Shown: positions 8,450 through 16,234, numbered from the stretch's first letter. The stretch: 64,000 nt of DNA from Polaromonas hydrogenivorans (GCF_040105105.1 NZ_CP157678.1:124001-188000); one strand, 5' to 3'. Numbers and translations are program-made. Notes: a model not told the origin generated them from the letters alone.

Positions 8450-9522
8450 CGTCCGTCCAGCAGCGCCAAAAGTTGCTCGGCCTGATCGGCAAGGCCTGCG
8501 CCGACGGGGCGCGCTTGAAGCCGGCTTGCCATCAAATCGGGCTGTCCTGCCGTAGCGTGCAGCGCTGGCAGCGCACGCAGGCGGCCGAGGGCGACCAGCG
8601 TCCTTCGGGCAAGCGGCGCTATGTGTGCCCGCCCAACAAGCTGCGCGAGGACGAGCGCCAGGCGGTGATGGCCACGCTCAACAGCGAAGCGTTCAAGGAC
8701 TTGCCGCCGAGCCAAGTCGTGCCTCGCCTGGCCGACCGCGGCGTCTATGTGGCCTCGGAGTCCACGATGTACCGAATACTTCGACAGCAGGGCCAACTGG
8801 GCCATCGACGCTCGGAGCGCGCAGCGCAAAAGCGAAGCCGGCCGCGCGCCCTTGCCGCCACCGGAGCCGATCAGGTGTTCTGCTGGGATATCACGTATCT
8901 GCCCACTCAGGTGCGCGGCCAGCACTTTTACCTGTACCTGTTCGAGGATTTGTTCAGCCGCAAGATCGTGGGCTGGCAGGTGTTTGACTGCGAGAGCGCC
9001 GAGCTGGCCAGCCAGTTGCTGCGTGACATCTGTGAGAGCCAGGGCATTCGCCCGGGCCAGCTGACGGTGCATTCGGACAACGGCTCGCCCATGAAGGGCG
9101 AGACCATGCTGGCGGCCATGCAGCGCCTGGGCGTGGCGCACACGCGCAGCCGTCCGTCCGTGAGCAATGACAATCCGTACGTCGAATCAGCGTTCAGAAC
9201 GCTGAAGTACCGCCCCGAACTGCCTGTCAAGCCGTTCGAGAACCTGCTGGCCGCAAGGCGCTGGGTCACCGAGCTGGCCCATTGGTACAACCACGAGCAT
9301 CGCCACAGCGCCATTGGCTTCGTGACACCGGCGCAGCGCCATGCCGGCCTGGACCGGGCACTGCTTGAGCAGCGCGCGCTCGTCTATGAACAGGCCCGCC
9401 AGGAAAATCCTCAGCGCTGGTCAGGGCAGCCTCGCCAGTGGGCGCATGTCGATGTCGTGCACCTCAACCCAGAAACCAAGCAACAAACCAAGGAGCCTGA
9501 ATCCAAGCAAAAAACAGCCTGA
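8446..9522 (+). CDS. IS3-type transposase OrfB (integrase core)
   Basis: A 358-residue rve-type DDE recombinase. The catalytic residues are Asp in FCWDITYLPT (about 147), Asp in TVHSDNGSP (about 208) and Glu in DNPYVESAFRTLK (about 243). A helix-turn-helix region precedes the catalytic core. Frame and length look intact, so this element is probably active. Confidence 0.9.
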   Translation: MTSVQQRQKLLGLIGKACADGARLKPACHQIGLSCRSVQRWQRTQAAEGDQRPSGKRRYVCPPNKLREDERQAVMATLNSEAFKDLPPSQVVPRLADRGVYVASESTMYRILRQQGQLGHRRSERAAQKRSRPRALAATGADQVFCWDITYLPTQVRGQHFYLYLFEDLFSRKIVGWQVFDCESAELASQLLRDICESQGIRPGQLTVHSDNGSPMKGETMLAAMQRLGVAHTRSRPSVSNDNPYVESAFRTLKYRPELPVKPFENLLAARRWVTELAHWYNHEHRHSAIGFVTPAQRHAGLDRALLEQRALVYEQARQENPQRWSGQPRQWAHVDVVHLNPETKQQTKEPESKQKTA

Positions 9523-9562
9523 CTCACTTCACTTCAGGCGACAACTTCCTTGACAGCCACCG

Positions 9563-9966
9563 AATGAGAGGTTGGAGAACTGGGGCAGTTTGGCGGTGGT
9601 ATGCCACCCTGCACGATCGAGCACCAGCACCGCGTGGCGCCCCGCAGGAACGGCCTCGCTGATGGCCTGCAGGTGTAGGGTCATCGCCTCGGTATTGGCC
9701 TGCGGCAGGATCAGGCCAACAGCCGTATCGCGCTGCGCACAGACGGCGCCAAAGATGTATGCCGATTCGGACTGCTGCTGGCGCACCACCCGGGGCCGCG
9801 TTCCCTTGCGCGCCCACAGGCGCGTTTGCGTGCCGCGCTGGCCAATGCGCATTTCATCTTGAAACCAAACATCCACTTGCTCAGGCGCAATGCTCGGGGG
9901 CAGCGTTGCTGCGACTTCCTGGACGAAGTTTTTTTTTGAATTCGGCTTGTGCCACCGGATCGGCAC
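9563..9966 (-). pseudogene. IS630 OrfB, N-terminal fragment (copy B)
   Basis: The start of the DDE domain, including FQDEMRIGQ and LVLDRAGWHT, separated from its C-terminal part by the IS3-type element. The reading frame runs a short way into that element before stopping. Confidence 0.85.
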
Positions 9967-10414
9967 TGGGACTGACGGCGCGGGCCGAAATCCATACCAT
10001 GCCCAAGCGCTTCATGAGGTCATACACACCGTTCAAGCTGTAGGCAACGCCGAACTGCCGGTCCAACAACTGGCGAATATCTTTACCCCGAACCCGCCCA
10101 CCGCCGCGTTCGCACTGGAGTTGTTCGACGGCCTGGCGACACGCTTCTTCCTGTCCTTTGGCAAGGCGCTGCGTACTCCAGTCGTGCGGCATGCCGGCCA
10201 GACGGGCCACGCCGCCAGCGATGAACCACTGCACCCAGCGCATGACCGCGTGGCGGCTCACGCGCAGTGCAGCGCCCACTTCGCTGCAGCTTTTGCCCTC
10301 TTTGAGATGCGCCAGTGCTATCAGGCGCAGTCGCCGGCGCCCATCCGATTCCTTGCGGGCCAGCCGGTCGAAATCATAGGGCTGCAGCTGATCAATGATT
10401 TGCTGAGATAACAT
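9881..10414 (-). CDS. IS630-family transposase OrfA (copy B)
   Basis: 177 residues, ATG at 10414 behind GGAGGTTACGAAA. It starts MLSQQII as in copy D rather than MLSQHII as in copies A and C, but from about residue 100 it matches copy A (QLQCERGGG, VRGKD). The A9/T9 run is present here too. It is intact, but its catalytic partner frame is broken. Confidence 0.85.
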   Translation of the reverse strand: MLSQQIIDQLQPYDFDRLARKESDGRRRLRLIALAHLKEGKSCSEVGAALRVSRHAVMRWVQWFIAGGVARLAGMPHDWSTQRLAKGQEEACRQAVEQLQCERGGGRVRGKDIRQLLDRQFGVAYSLNGVYDLMKRLGMVWISARAVSPSADPVAQAEFKKKLRPGSRSNAAPEHCA

Positions 10415-10493
10415 TTTCGTAACCTCCACCAAGACTCCAATATCGCTCAGACTTCAATCGCTGGCATTGGTTCTTTATCTATCGGGATTGGTA

Positions 10494-10880
10494 TTATGTT
10501 ACCGAGGGCGCCTGCGGTACGGCACAGGATTGTCCCCAATTGCGCGGGCTGCGATAGCGCTTGTACTGCCGTTTGGGCTCGATGCCCTCGAGCATGAGTT
10601 TCAACGCCGTCCAGTCCATCTCGCGGTGAACCACCGCACTCCAGTCGCGCAAGAATGTCCCGCCCTCCAGGCGTTTGGCCCACACGCACCAGCCGCTGCG
10701 GTCAAAGTACAGCACCTTCATCTGCGTGGCGCGGCGGTTGACGAAGACAAACAGATGCCCGCTCAGCGGGTCCTGATGCAGCCCGTGCCGCGCCAGTGCG
10801 TACAGGCCATCGAAGGACAGCCTCATGCTCACCGGTTGACCATAAAGGAAGACGCGAATCTGGCCTTCGGGAAAGAACAT
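10494..10880 (-). CDS. tnpB: IS66 accessory protein TnpB (Orf2)
   Basis: A 128-residue protein with the TnpB signature: an early segment VFLYGQPVSMRLSFDGLYAL, then GHLFVFVNRRATQMKVLYFD and a Trp-rich C-terminal half. ATG 10880 overlaps the tnpA stop (ATGA). Its own stop lies at the very edge of IS630 copy B. TnpB is needed with TnpA and TnpC for IS66 movement; its exact role is not established. Confidence 0.9.
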   Translation of the reverse strand: MFFPEGQIRVFLYGQPVSMRLSFDGLYALARHGLHQDPLSGHLFVFVNRRATQMKVLYFDRSGWCVWAKRLEGGTFLRDWSAVVHREMDWTALKLMLEGIEPKRQYKRYRSPRNWGQSCAVPQAPSVT

Positions 10881-11215
10881 CAGCGCCGAACCAGGGTGAG
10901 GGTCAGACCCGCGCCGAGGTCCAGGCGCAACTCCAGCGCCGGGCAAGGCGCGGGCGCACCCGAGCCCATCGTACCCAAATCGACGAAAGCCATCGGTGCC
11001 TGGCTTTGGGCGTCCTGCTTGAGCTGGCGAACCACGCCAGCCCCACCAAGCAAGCGCGAACGCCAGCGCGCAAAGCTACTGCGGCACAGACCCTCACGGC
11101 GGCAGAACGCCTCTACCGTCAATCCGGCGCCTTCAAAGCGTTTGAACGCTTCGAGCCAGGCTTGCTCGTTCAAACGGTGACGGCGCTTTACGCCCTCGTT
11201 GACCATGGCTTGCAT
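10880..11215 (-). CDS. tnpA: IS66 accessory protein TnpA (Orf1)
   Basis: A 111-residue helix-turn-helix protein. The segment LTVEAFCRREGLCRSSFARW (about residues 31-50) is the DNA-binding region usual for IS66 TnpA. It may start at 11215 or at the second Met (11206). It lies about 90 bases inside the right end of the element and is the first gene of the tnpAB pair. Confidence 0.88.
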   Translation of the reverse strand: MQAMVNEGVKRRHRLNEQAWLEAFKRFEGAGLTVEAFCRREGLCRSSFARWRSRLLGGAGVVRQLKQDAQSQAPMAFVDLGTMGSGAPAPCPALELRLDLGAGLTLTLVRR

Positions 11216-11301
11216 CGCTGTTGCTCCTCATCGTAAATCAATGAAGGCATTGTTCCCGACGACACCTTTGCAAGGAAGGACGCCGTTCAGTTACCGGTTA
11301 C

Positions 11302-11309
11302 ATCCCTAG
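11302..11309. repeat. 8-bp target repeat, right side of IS66-like element
   Basis: ATCCCTAG directly follows the right end. It differs from the left copy (ATCCCTGG) by one transition, which suggests the insertion is not very recent or that this copy has mutated. Confidence 0.8.
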
Positions 11310-11310
11310 C

Positions 11311-11631
11311 GTGGACTCGGTCGTGAACGACGCGGCCATCGTGAACCGCAACGAAGCCATCCTGAAGGCCGCCTTCGATCCGGCCAAGGTCAAACGGATG
11401 CCGCCGGCCAGCCCGACCGACGACTTCGCCGAGTTCGTCAGCGCGGGCGTGCCCTCGATGTTCTTCTTCATCGGCGTGCTCGATCCGAAAGATGTCGAAG
11501 CCTCGCGCCAGCCCGGCGGCAAGCCTGTGCCGATCAACCACTCGCCGTACTTCGCGCCCGTGGCGGAGCCGTCGCTCAAGACGGGCATCAAGGCGATGAG
11601 CCTGGCCGTGCTCGGCGCGATGCAGAAATGA
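11311..11631 (+). pseudogene. exported M20D amidohydrolase, C-terminal part
   Basis: The last 106 residues of the gene that begins at 4823. The fragment begins VDSVVNDAAIVN and contains ASPTDDFAEFVSAGVPSMFFF, the C-terminal metal/catalytic region of M20D enzymes. HSPYFAPVAE supplies the final conserved His. It has no start signal of its own. Joining it to 4823-5859 is in frame, so the only damage I see is the insertion. Confidence 0.87.
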
Positions 11632-11668
11632 CAGGCGGCGCTGGCCCGTTCTTTTGTTGACTCAGGGT

Positions 11669-12295
11669 TCAGGCGGGCGCAAGCCGGGCGGACAGGCGCT
11701 CCAGGAGCGCAGGGTGCGGCTCGTGGCCTACGCCGTGCGCCAGATCCAGCGTGACCTCGGTGCCCAACTGCAGCAGTCGCGCCTGCGCGGTCTGCGCCAG
11801 CGCAGCGGGCATCACCGGGTCGGCATCGCCGTGCAGGAAATGAATCGCCGCGCCGGATTGCCGGTTCGGCAGCGTGGCGAACCGGCCTGCGATGGCGACG
11901 ATCCGTAGGGCCGCAGGCGCGGCGAGCTTGGTGGATTCGAGCGCCATGATCGCGCCCTGCGAGAAGCCAGCGATCAGCGTGCGTTGCGCGTCGGTGCCCG
12001 AGACGCGCTGCCAGTGCTGCACGGTCGCCACGAAGGCGGGCATGGCCCCGTCCACGCGCGCCTGGCGGTTGTCCTCGGTCACTCCGCGCACCGAGAACCA
12101 CTGCAGTCCATGGCTGGAAACGTCGGAAGGCTCGGGCGAGGCAATGCTGACCACCATGGCCGCGCTGTCGCGGTTGGCGAACCAGCGCGCGGCGCCCAGC
12201 AGCGACTGCGGCACCGAGCCGACGCCGTGCATGAGCAGTACGAGCTGCGAGGCCGGGCCCTGGGGTTGCTGGACGATGAGGGAGGTGGGAGACAT
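11669..12295 (-). CDS. ypfH: alpha/beta-hydrolase, YpfH-like esterase
   Basis: A 208-residue cytoplasmic carboxylesterase/phospholipase of the YpfH type. The nucleophile elbow is GFSQG (about residues 112-116), the acid lies in HGDADPV (about 160) and the His in GVGHEPHP (about 193). LLMHGVGS near residue 20 forms the oxyanion loop. ATG 12295 is preferred; the frame extends 15 bases further upstream. It is the last gene of a four-gene minus-strand operon, 26 bases after the dioxygenase-like gene. Confidence 0.85.
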   Translation of the reverse strand: MSPTSLIVQQPQGPASQLVLLMHGVGSVPQSLLGAARWFANRDSAAMVVSIASPEPSDVSSHGLQWFSVRGVTEDNRQARVDGAMPAFVATVQHWQRVSGTDAQRTLIAGFSQGAIMALESTKLAAPAALRIVAIAGRFATLPNRQSGAAIHFLHGDADPVMPAALAQTAQARLLQLGTEVTLDLAHGVGHEPHPALLERLSARLAPA

Positions 12296-12321
12296 GGCGG
12301 TTCCTTGCAAATGAAATGGAT

Positions 12322-13131
12322 TCAGGACAGGGCGGGCGCGCCCGGCAGCTCGCCGAAGACGTAGCCTTCCATGGACAGCACGCCGTAGGTCACGCCGCCT
12401 TCCATGACCTCGACCGTCTCGCCCGCGCTGCTGGCGCCGGCGGCCACGAGCAGCGGCAGATAGTGCTCGTCCGAGGGGTGGGCGCGCCGGCTATGCGGTG
12501 CGCCACGGAAGTCGATCAGCGCCGCCTCGTCGTGCGCCGTGGCGGCGCGGCGGGCCCACTGCACGAATTCGCGCACGTAGTCCTCAGACGCCTCGGTTTC
12601 CGACTGGCGGAATTCGTACAGGTTGTGCGTGAGGCTGCCCGAGCCCATGATCAGCACGCCCTGCTCGCGCAGCGGTGCCAGCGCGCGGCCCAGCGTCAGC
12701 GCATCGGCCGGGCGCAGGTCGATCGGCAGCGACAGCTGGAGCACCGGCAGCGGCGCGCCGGGCAGCATGTGCAGCAGCGGCACCCAGGCCCCATGGTCCA
12801 GCCCCTGCTCGCTCGCCAGTTGCGCTGGAAGGCCGGACTGGTCCAGCAGCGCAGCCACCTCGCGGGCGACCTCGGGCGCGCCCTCGGCGGGATACCGCAA
12901 CGCATAGAGCGGCGCTGGAAAGCCGCCAAAGTCGTGGATGGTCTGCGGCCGCGCGCTGGCGCCGACGCGCAGTCCGCGCGTGCGCCAGTGCGGCGAGACC
13001 ACGAGGATGGCTCGCAGCCCGGGCAATGCACGCACGCGCTCGCCGATGGCGTGCAGCAGGGGGCCGGCCTGGCCGGGCTCCAGCGCGAACGTGGGTGCGC
13101 CGTGTGAAACGAACAGGGCGGGAATCTTCAT
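12322..13131 (-). CDS. ygiD: LigB-family extradiol dioxygenase (DODA/YgiD-like)
   Basis: A 269-residue enzyme of the 4,5-DOPA extradiol dioxygenase type, which opens catechol-like rings using Zn(II) or Fe(II). It starts KIPALFVSHGAP with the first ligand His. SPHW (about 46-49) and DHGAWVPL (about 112-119) give further metal and active-site residues, and GSGSLTHN (about 163-170) is the family's late motif. Length is as expected. The physiological substrate of bacterial YgiD proteins is not settled, and catechol or quinone clearance is plausible here. It lies 52 bases after the isochorismatase-type gene. Confidence 0.88.
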   Translation of the reverse strand: MKIPALFVSHGAPTFALEPGQAGPLLHAIGERVRALPGLRAILVVSPHWRTRGLRVGASARPQTIHDFGGFPAPLYALRYPAEGAPEVAREVAALLDQSGLPAQLASEQGLDHGAWVPLLHMLPGAPLPVLQLSLPIDLRPADALTLGRALAPLREQGVLIMGSGSLTHNLYEFRQSETEASEDYVREFVQWARRAATAHDEAALIDFRGAPHSRRAHPSDEHYLPLLVAAGASSAGETVEVMEGGVTYGVLSMEGYVFGELPGAPALS

Positions 13132-13183
13132 GGAAATGCTCCTTGGCGTTGTCCCCCGCGCCTCATGGAGCGGGGAGGGTTGC

Positions 13184-14017
13184 TTACTTGACGAGACCGA
13201 ACGGATCCTTCACCGGGCGCTTGGCCGGGTCGGCGTTGTTCCAGAACTGCTGCACGATCCAGCCGTACTCGGGCAGGCCGTTGATGAATGGAGGCAGCAT
13301 GTCGTTGGCCGACGGCAGTTTCCAGTCGGCCTGCAGTTCCGCCCCCAGCGCATAGACGGTGTTGAGTTGCGCGCCCGCGGCGCTCATGCGCTGCATCGCG
13401 GCGTCGGCCTCGTACTTGCTCCAGGCGCCCGATGCGTCCACCACCGGATGCACCACGTAGCCATCATTGATCATCGACAGCGTCGGGAGCGTCACGCACG
13501 TACCCAGCGTCACACCGGAGATGATGATGTGCTTGCGACCCGTTTTGGCCACTAGGTTCTCCAGCGCCTTGCGGAAGGTGGGATCTTCGTAGGCGTTGAT
13601 GATGCCGGTGCGGCGGTGGATGGGCTGGTCCTTGAAGGTCTCCTTGAGCTCTGGCAGCAAGTCGCCGTTCTGCCACTGGGCGTTCGATGAGGACAGGAGC
13701 ACCGGGATGTTCAGCGCCTTGGCCATCTGTGCCAGCGACACCACGTTGGCCTTGTAGCCCGATGCCTGCGCGAAGTCGCGGGTGCTGGCCATCAGGCCGA
13801 TCTGATGGTCGATAAACAGCATGATGCTGTTGTCCGGCGTGGGCTTCTCGTAGGCCGCGCGGCCGGCCTTGCGGGCCTCCGCCGGGCTCGCCCTGGTGGA
13901 CAGCGCCTTGTCGGTGATCGGGCTCACGATGTCGGCCGGGCGCTCTTGCGCGACAGCCAGGGTGGCGGCGCCCGCCAGCGCGAGGGCGGCGGCGATCCGG
14001 GTCAGTTGCTTGTGCAT
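13184..14017 (-). CDS. exported isochorismatase-family hydrolase (YcaC-like)
   Basis: 277 residues with a clear signal peptide (MHKQLTRIAAALALAGAA, ending AVA-Q). Asp in LFIDHQIGLM (about 70), Lys near 150 and Cys in GVTLGTCVTLPT (about 166) form the Asp-Lys-Cys triad of isochorismatase-like hydrolases. The motif arrangement is closest to YcaC-type enzymes of unknown substrate. The leader is unusual, since most relatives are cytoplasmic. It sits second in the operon, 34 bases after the NADP-binding oxidoreductase. Confidence 0.8.
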   Translation of the reverse strand: MHKQLTRIAAALALAGAATLAVAQERPADIVSPITDKALSTRASPAEARKAGRAAYEKPTPDNSIMLFIDHQIGLMASTRDFAQASGYKANVVSLAQMAKALNIPVLLSSSNAQWQNGDLLPELKETFKDQPIHRRTGIINAYEDPTFRKALENLVAKTGRKHIIISGVTLGTCVTLPTLSMINDGYVVHPVVDASGAWSKYEADAAMQRMSAAGAQLNTVYALGAELQADWKLPSANDMLPPFINGLPEYGWIVQQFWNNADPAKRPVKDPFGLVK

Positions 14018-14051
14018 GGTTTTTCTCCGTGTGGGTTGAGGGGGAGCCGAA

Positions 14052-14684
14052 TCAGTCGCGACGGATCCAGGTGGGCGCGATCTGCGTGCCTTGCCCGGCG
14101 CCGTAGGCGAAATAGATGTTCAGGCCCGCCACCGGCTCCAGGTAGCGCGCGTTCTTCAGCCCGCCCGCGTCAAACGGTTGGAAACCGATGCTTTCAGCCA
14201 ATGCGCGCACGGTCTGCTTGGCGCGCTCGTCGTCGCCGGCGTAAAAGACCGGCACGGTCTGGCCGTTCGGGAAGGCCGGGCCTTCGGCCAGCACCTGGGC
14301 CAGCACGGTGTTGAAAGCCTTCACCACCTGCGCGCCGGGCAATGCCTTGGCGATCTCTTCGGCGGCCGATGTGTCGAAGCCCAGTGTCAGGCCCATGTAG
14401 TCGGCCGTCAGCGGATTGGTGATGTCGATCACGATGCGGCCTTCGAGCGAGCCGAGCGCCTTCAGCGCAGGGACAGCATCGGCGTAGCCGGTGGCGACGA
14501 TGACGACCTGCGAGTCGCCCAGCGCCTGCGCTGCAGGCACGGCCGTGGCGCCTGCATGGGCGCTGGCCAGGGCCTGCGCCTTGGTCAAATCGCGCGCAGT
14601 CACGCGAACCTGGTGGCCTGCGGCGGTGAGTTGTTTGACGAATCCTGCGCCCATGTTGCCGGCGCCGATGAGGGTAACTTTCAT
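14052..14684 (-). CDS. NADP-binding oxidoreductase (F420-dependent NADP reductase-like)
   Basis: 210 residues starting MKVTLIGAGNMGAGFVKQL, a Rossmann nucleotide-binding motif at residues 7-12. DITNPLTADYMG and AFNTVLAQVLAEG match the NpnO/F420-NADP reductase-like family. ATG 14684 follows AGGAATTGAC; longer in-frame starts exist but lack ribosome sites. It is the first gene of the four-gene operon. The substrate is unknown; relatives are often induced with quinone- or redox-stress genes. Confidence 0.85.
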   Translation of the reverse strand: MKVTLIGAGNMGAGFVKQLTAAGHQVRVTARDLTKAQALASAHAGATAVPAAQALGDSQVVIVATGYADAVPALKALGSLEGRIVIDITNPLTADYMGLTLGFDTSAAEEIAKALPGAQVVKAFNTVLAQVLAEGPAFPNGQTVPVFYAGDDERAKQTVRALAESIGFQPFDAGGLKNARYLEPVAGLNIYFAYGAGQGTQIAPTWIRRD

Positions 14685-14976
14685 GTCAATTCCTGGTTGG
14701 TTGAGGGAGTGCATGAACTGTATTTGTTTCATATCAAAAGATAAACTTGCCGATTTAAGATTAACAATTCCATTTTTCGGTTCAATCGTGTGGCCAGCGG
14801 CAGGAGTGGCACACCTTTGTGCTGGTTCTTGGCACCCGCAGCCCTGTTGGCGCGCCGACGTGCTGGCGATGGGCAAGGCCGGACGCGAGGCCGCACGCCC
14901 TGCGCGCTCGCCGGGGCCAAGGCTGCCTGTGATGTGTGATGGGTGCGCTTGCAGCGAACCCGGTCACTTGCAAGCG
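14685..14976. other. intergenic region upstream of the redox operon
   Basis: About 290 bases without a convincing gene. The end nearest 14684 is AT-rich (14700-14790) and probably holds the operon promoter. The rest is GC-rich and shows no recognisable coding or RNA structure. Confidence 0.5.
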
Positions 14977-15005
14977 TAAAAAAAGCCTGGAAGCGTCCAG
15001 GCTTT
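14977..15005 (-). terminator. intrinsic terminator of the outer-membrane protein gene
   Basis: Ten-base arms AAAGCCTGGA (14982-14991) and TCCAGGCTTT (14996-15005) around a 4-base loop. On the minus strand the hairpin is followed by a T-run (14977-14984 read as A on plus). It lies about 46 bases after the stop of the gene at 15052-15954. Confidence 0.88.
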
Positions 15006-15051
15006 GGGCGGCACATCGATTCGACGAATCGATGTGGAGGGAGGGCCTCGA

Positions 15052-15954
15052 TCAGAAGGGCAGAAGCGCCTTGATTCTGAAGGTTGACCCTTCGGCCCGG
15101 TTCAAGACGCCATGCTCCTGTTCAAGCTTTGCCATTACAAACCAACCCTTTCCGGTGTCATATTTGACGGAGGGGCCGATGGCATAAGCCCGGCCCTTGT
15201 TATTGGCAACGGTGACGCCGTTTTTCTTGTCATCCGTGATTTGCTGGTAGACGAAGCCGCCCACACCCACCGTCCATCCGTTGCCCAGCGCCCATCCGAC
15301 GGAATAGTCGGCGTGGAGTTCCTGGCCAGAACGGTAGTCGGTCGCGTGATTGACACCGTTGAAGTCATACATGACCTTCACATCCGCATTGATGCCCGTT
15401 GGCTGGACATAGGTCACTGCAAAGACGGGCTCGATGTTCCAGTAGTTCCGGCCGAGGTTGGCCAGCTTGTTGCTGTCATAGCTGCCCGTTGGCGCCGTGA
15501 CGTCCACCGCCCACACATAGTGGAGCTTGTCCGATGCGTGGTAGCCTAGTCCGGTGCCGAACACCATGTCGGCAAGGCCCGAGGTACTGCCGTTGGCGGC
15601 TCCGGCCTTGACCTTGAGGTTGACCAGGGGAGCGACCGCATGGAACAGCAACTGACCACCGAGCAGCTGTTGATCTGTTACCCGGACTACGCGCAGCGCC
15701 AGGGCGTTCGCCTGAACATTGAAGTCCAGGGGAATCCTGTTGCCGTTGTTGTCGCGCAGCGTTGACGCTTCATAGCGCGATGCGTACGTCAAAAAGTACG
15801 TGCCAGGAGGGGGCAATGCGCCGGCCAGGTAGTTTTCATTGCCGTTGGGGTAGACGCCGCCGCCGCCCTCTGTCGCCTGTGCGGCACTGCCCAGGGTTGC
15901 CAACAGAATTGCCGCTGTCAGTGCTTTCAATTTCAGCACGTTGCAAGTATTCAT
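15052..15954 (-). CDS. outer-membrane protein, phenol/MetA-pathway (SphA-like) family
   Basis: 300 residues with a signal peptide cut after SAAQA. What follows is a beta-rich sequence with alternating aromatic residues ending in a C-terminal Phe, as expected for an outer-membrane barrel. It matches proteins often found at the ends of aromatic catabolic clusters (the phenol meta-degradation or SphA family), thought to pass hydrophobic substrates across the outer membrane. TTGGAGAC precedes the ATG by 5 bases. It is transcribed in the same direction as the aldehyde dehydrogenase and GMC genes, but after a 280-base gap with a hairpin, so it may be controlled separately. Confidence 0.85.
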   Translation of the reverse strand: MNTCNVLKLKALTAAILLATLGSAAQATEGGGGVYPNGNENYLAGALPPPGTYFLTYASRYEASTLRDNNGNRIPLDFNVQANALALRVVRVTDQQLLGGQLLFHAVAPLVNLKVKAGAANGSTSGLADMVFGTGLGYHASDKLHYVWAVDVTAPTGSYDSNKLANLGRNYWNIEPVFAVTYVQPTGINADVKVMYDFNGVNHATDYRSGQELHADYSVGWALGNGWTVGVGGFVYQQITDDKKNGVTVANNKGRAYAIGPSVKYDTGKGWFVMAKLEQEHGVLNRAEGSTFRIKALLPF

Positions 15955-15987
15955 TTTGTCTCCAATTTTTTAAAAAAAGATGACTCC

Positions 15988-16007
15988 ATCGTCCTGTTGA
16001 GGACGAT
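15988..16007 (-). promoter_or_regulatory. leader hairpin followed by T-run upstream of the OMP gene
   Basis: Perfect 8-base arms ATCGTCCT/AGGACGAT around GTTG. On the minus strand a run of seven T follows about 10 bases later, then the OMP ribosome site. It could terminate transcription coming from the dehydrogenase gene or attenuate the OMP gene. The remainder of 15955-16234 shows no gene. Confidence 0.5.
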
Positions 16008-16234
16008 GAATCACCATGTGCATGCCGAGCTGCAAAGGGGCCCGGCTTCCCTGATCACTCGTTCAAAGCCTTGAACCTTGTAACCCGGACGTTCGCGCCC
16101 AGGCCATCTGCGGCCCTGACGGGGCAGCAATAGAACGGTGGACGATTTCGAACGAACCGGGTGAGATCCCAAGTCGCCTCAGGGCGATGGAATGCATGGG
16201 GCGTGGGGTGCAGGCACCCCGCGCAGTCCATGTC

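Larger units (their letters stand above)
7867..9562 (+). mobile_element. IS3-type element with two transposase genes
   Basis: A 1696-bp element inserted into IS630 copy B. AATG is repeated on both sides (7863-7866, 9563-9566), a 4-base duplication within the IS3-family range. The imperfect terminal inverted repeats share TGTCA and then AGTTGTCGCC in their inner parts; the outermost bases match poorly, so the exact ends carry an uncertainty of a few bases. Confidence 0.85.
7630..10493 (-). mobile_element. IS630-family element, copy B, interrupted by an IS3-type element
   Basis: The same element as copy A in the opposite orientation, bounded by TACCAATCCC (7630) and GGGATTGGTA (ending 10493). 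Its body is interrupted by 7867-9562. It lies between tnpB and the unknown ORF of the IS66-like element. Its transposase-5' end (leader and MLSQQ start) matches copy D, while the rest matches copy A. The flanks (TCA left, TTA right) do not match, unlike copies A and C. Confidence 0.85.
5860..11301 (-). mobile_element. IS66-like element without tnpC, carrying nested ISs
   Basis: The ends are inverted repeats beginning GTAACCGGTAAC (5860-5871, and the complement of 11290-11301), with GGCGT conserved further in. IS66 elements start with GTAA and make 8-base target repeats, as here. On the minus strand it encodes tnpA and tnpB. In place of the usual roughly 500-residue tnpC transposase it holds a single ORF of about 183 residues. 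After removing two IS630-type insertions (6281-7443 and 7630-10493) the element is only about 1.4 kb. It interrupts the M20D amidohydrolase gene. It is probably non-autonomous, needing TnpC from elsewhere. Confidence 0.85.

Noticed and set aside
6281..10493. a composite transposon formed by inverted IS630 copies A and B
   Set aside because: The DNA between them is only the N-terminal piece of the IS66-like element's own ORF, and each copy is explained as a separate insertion.
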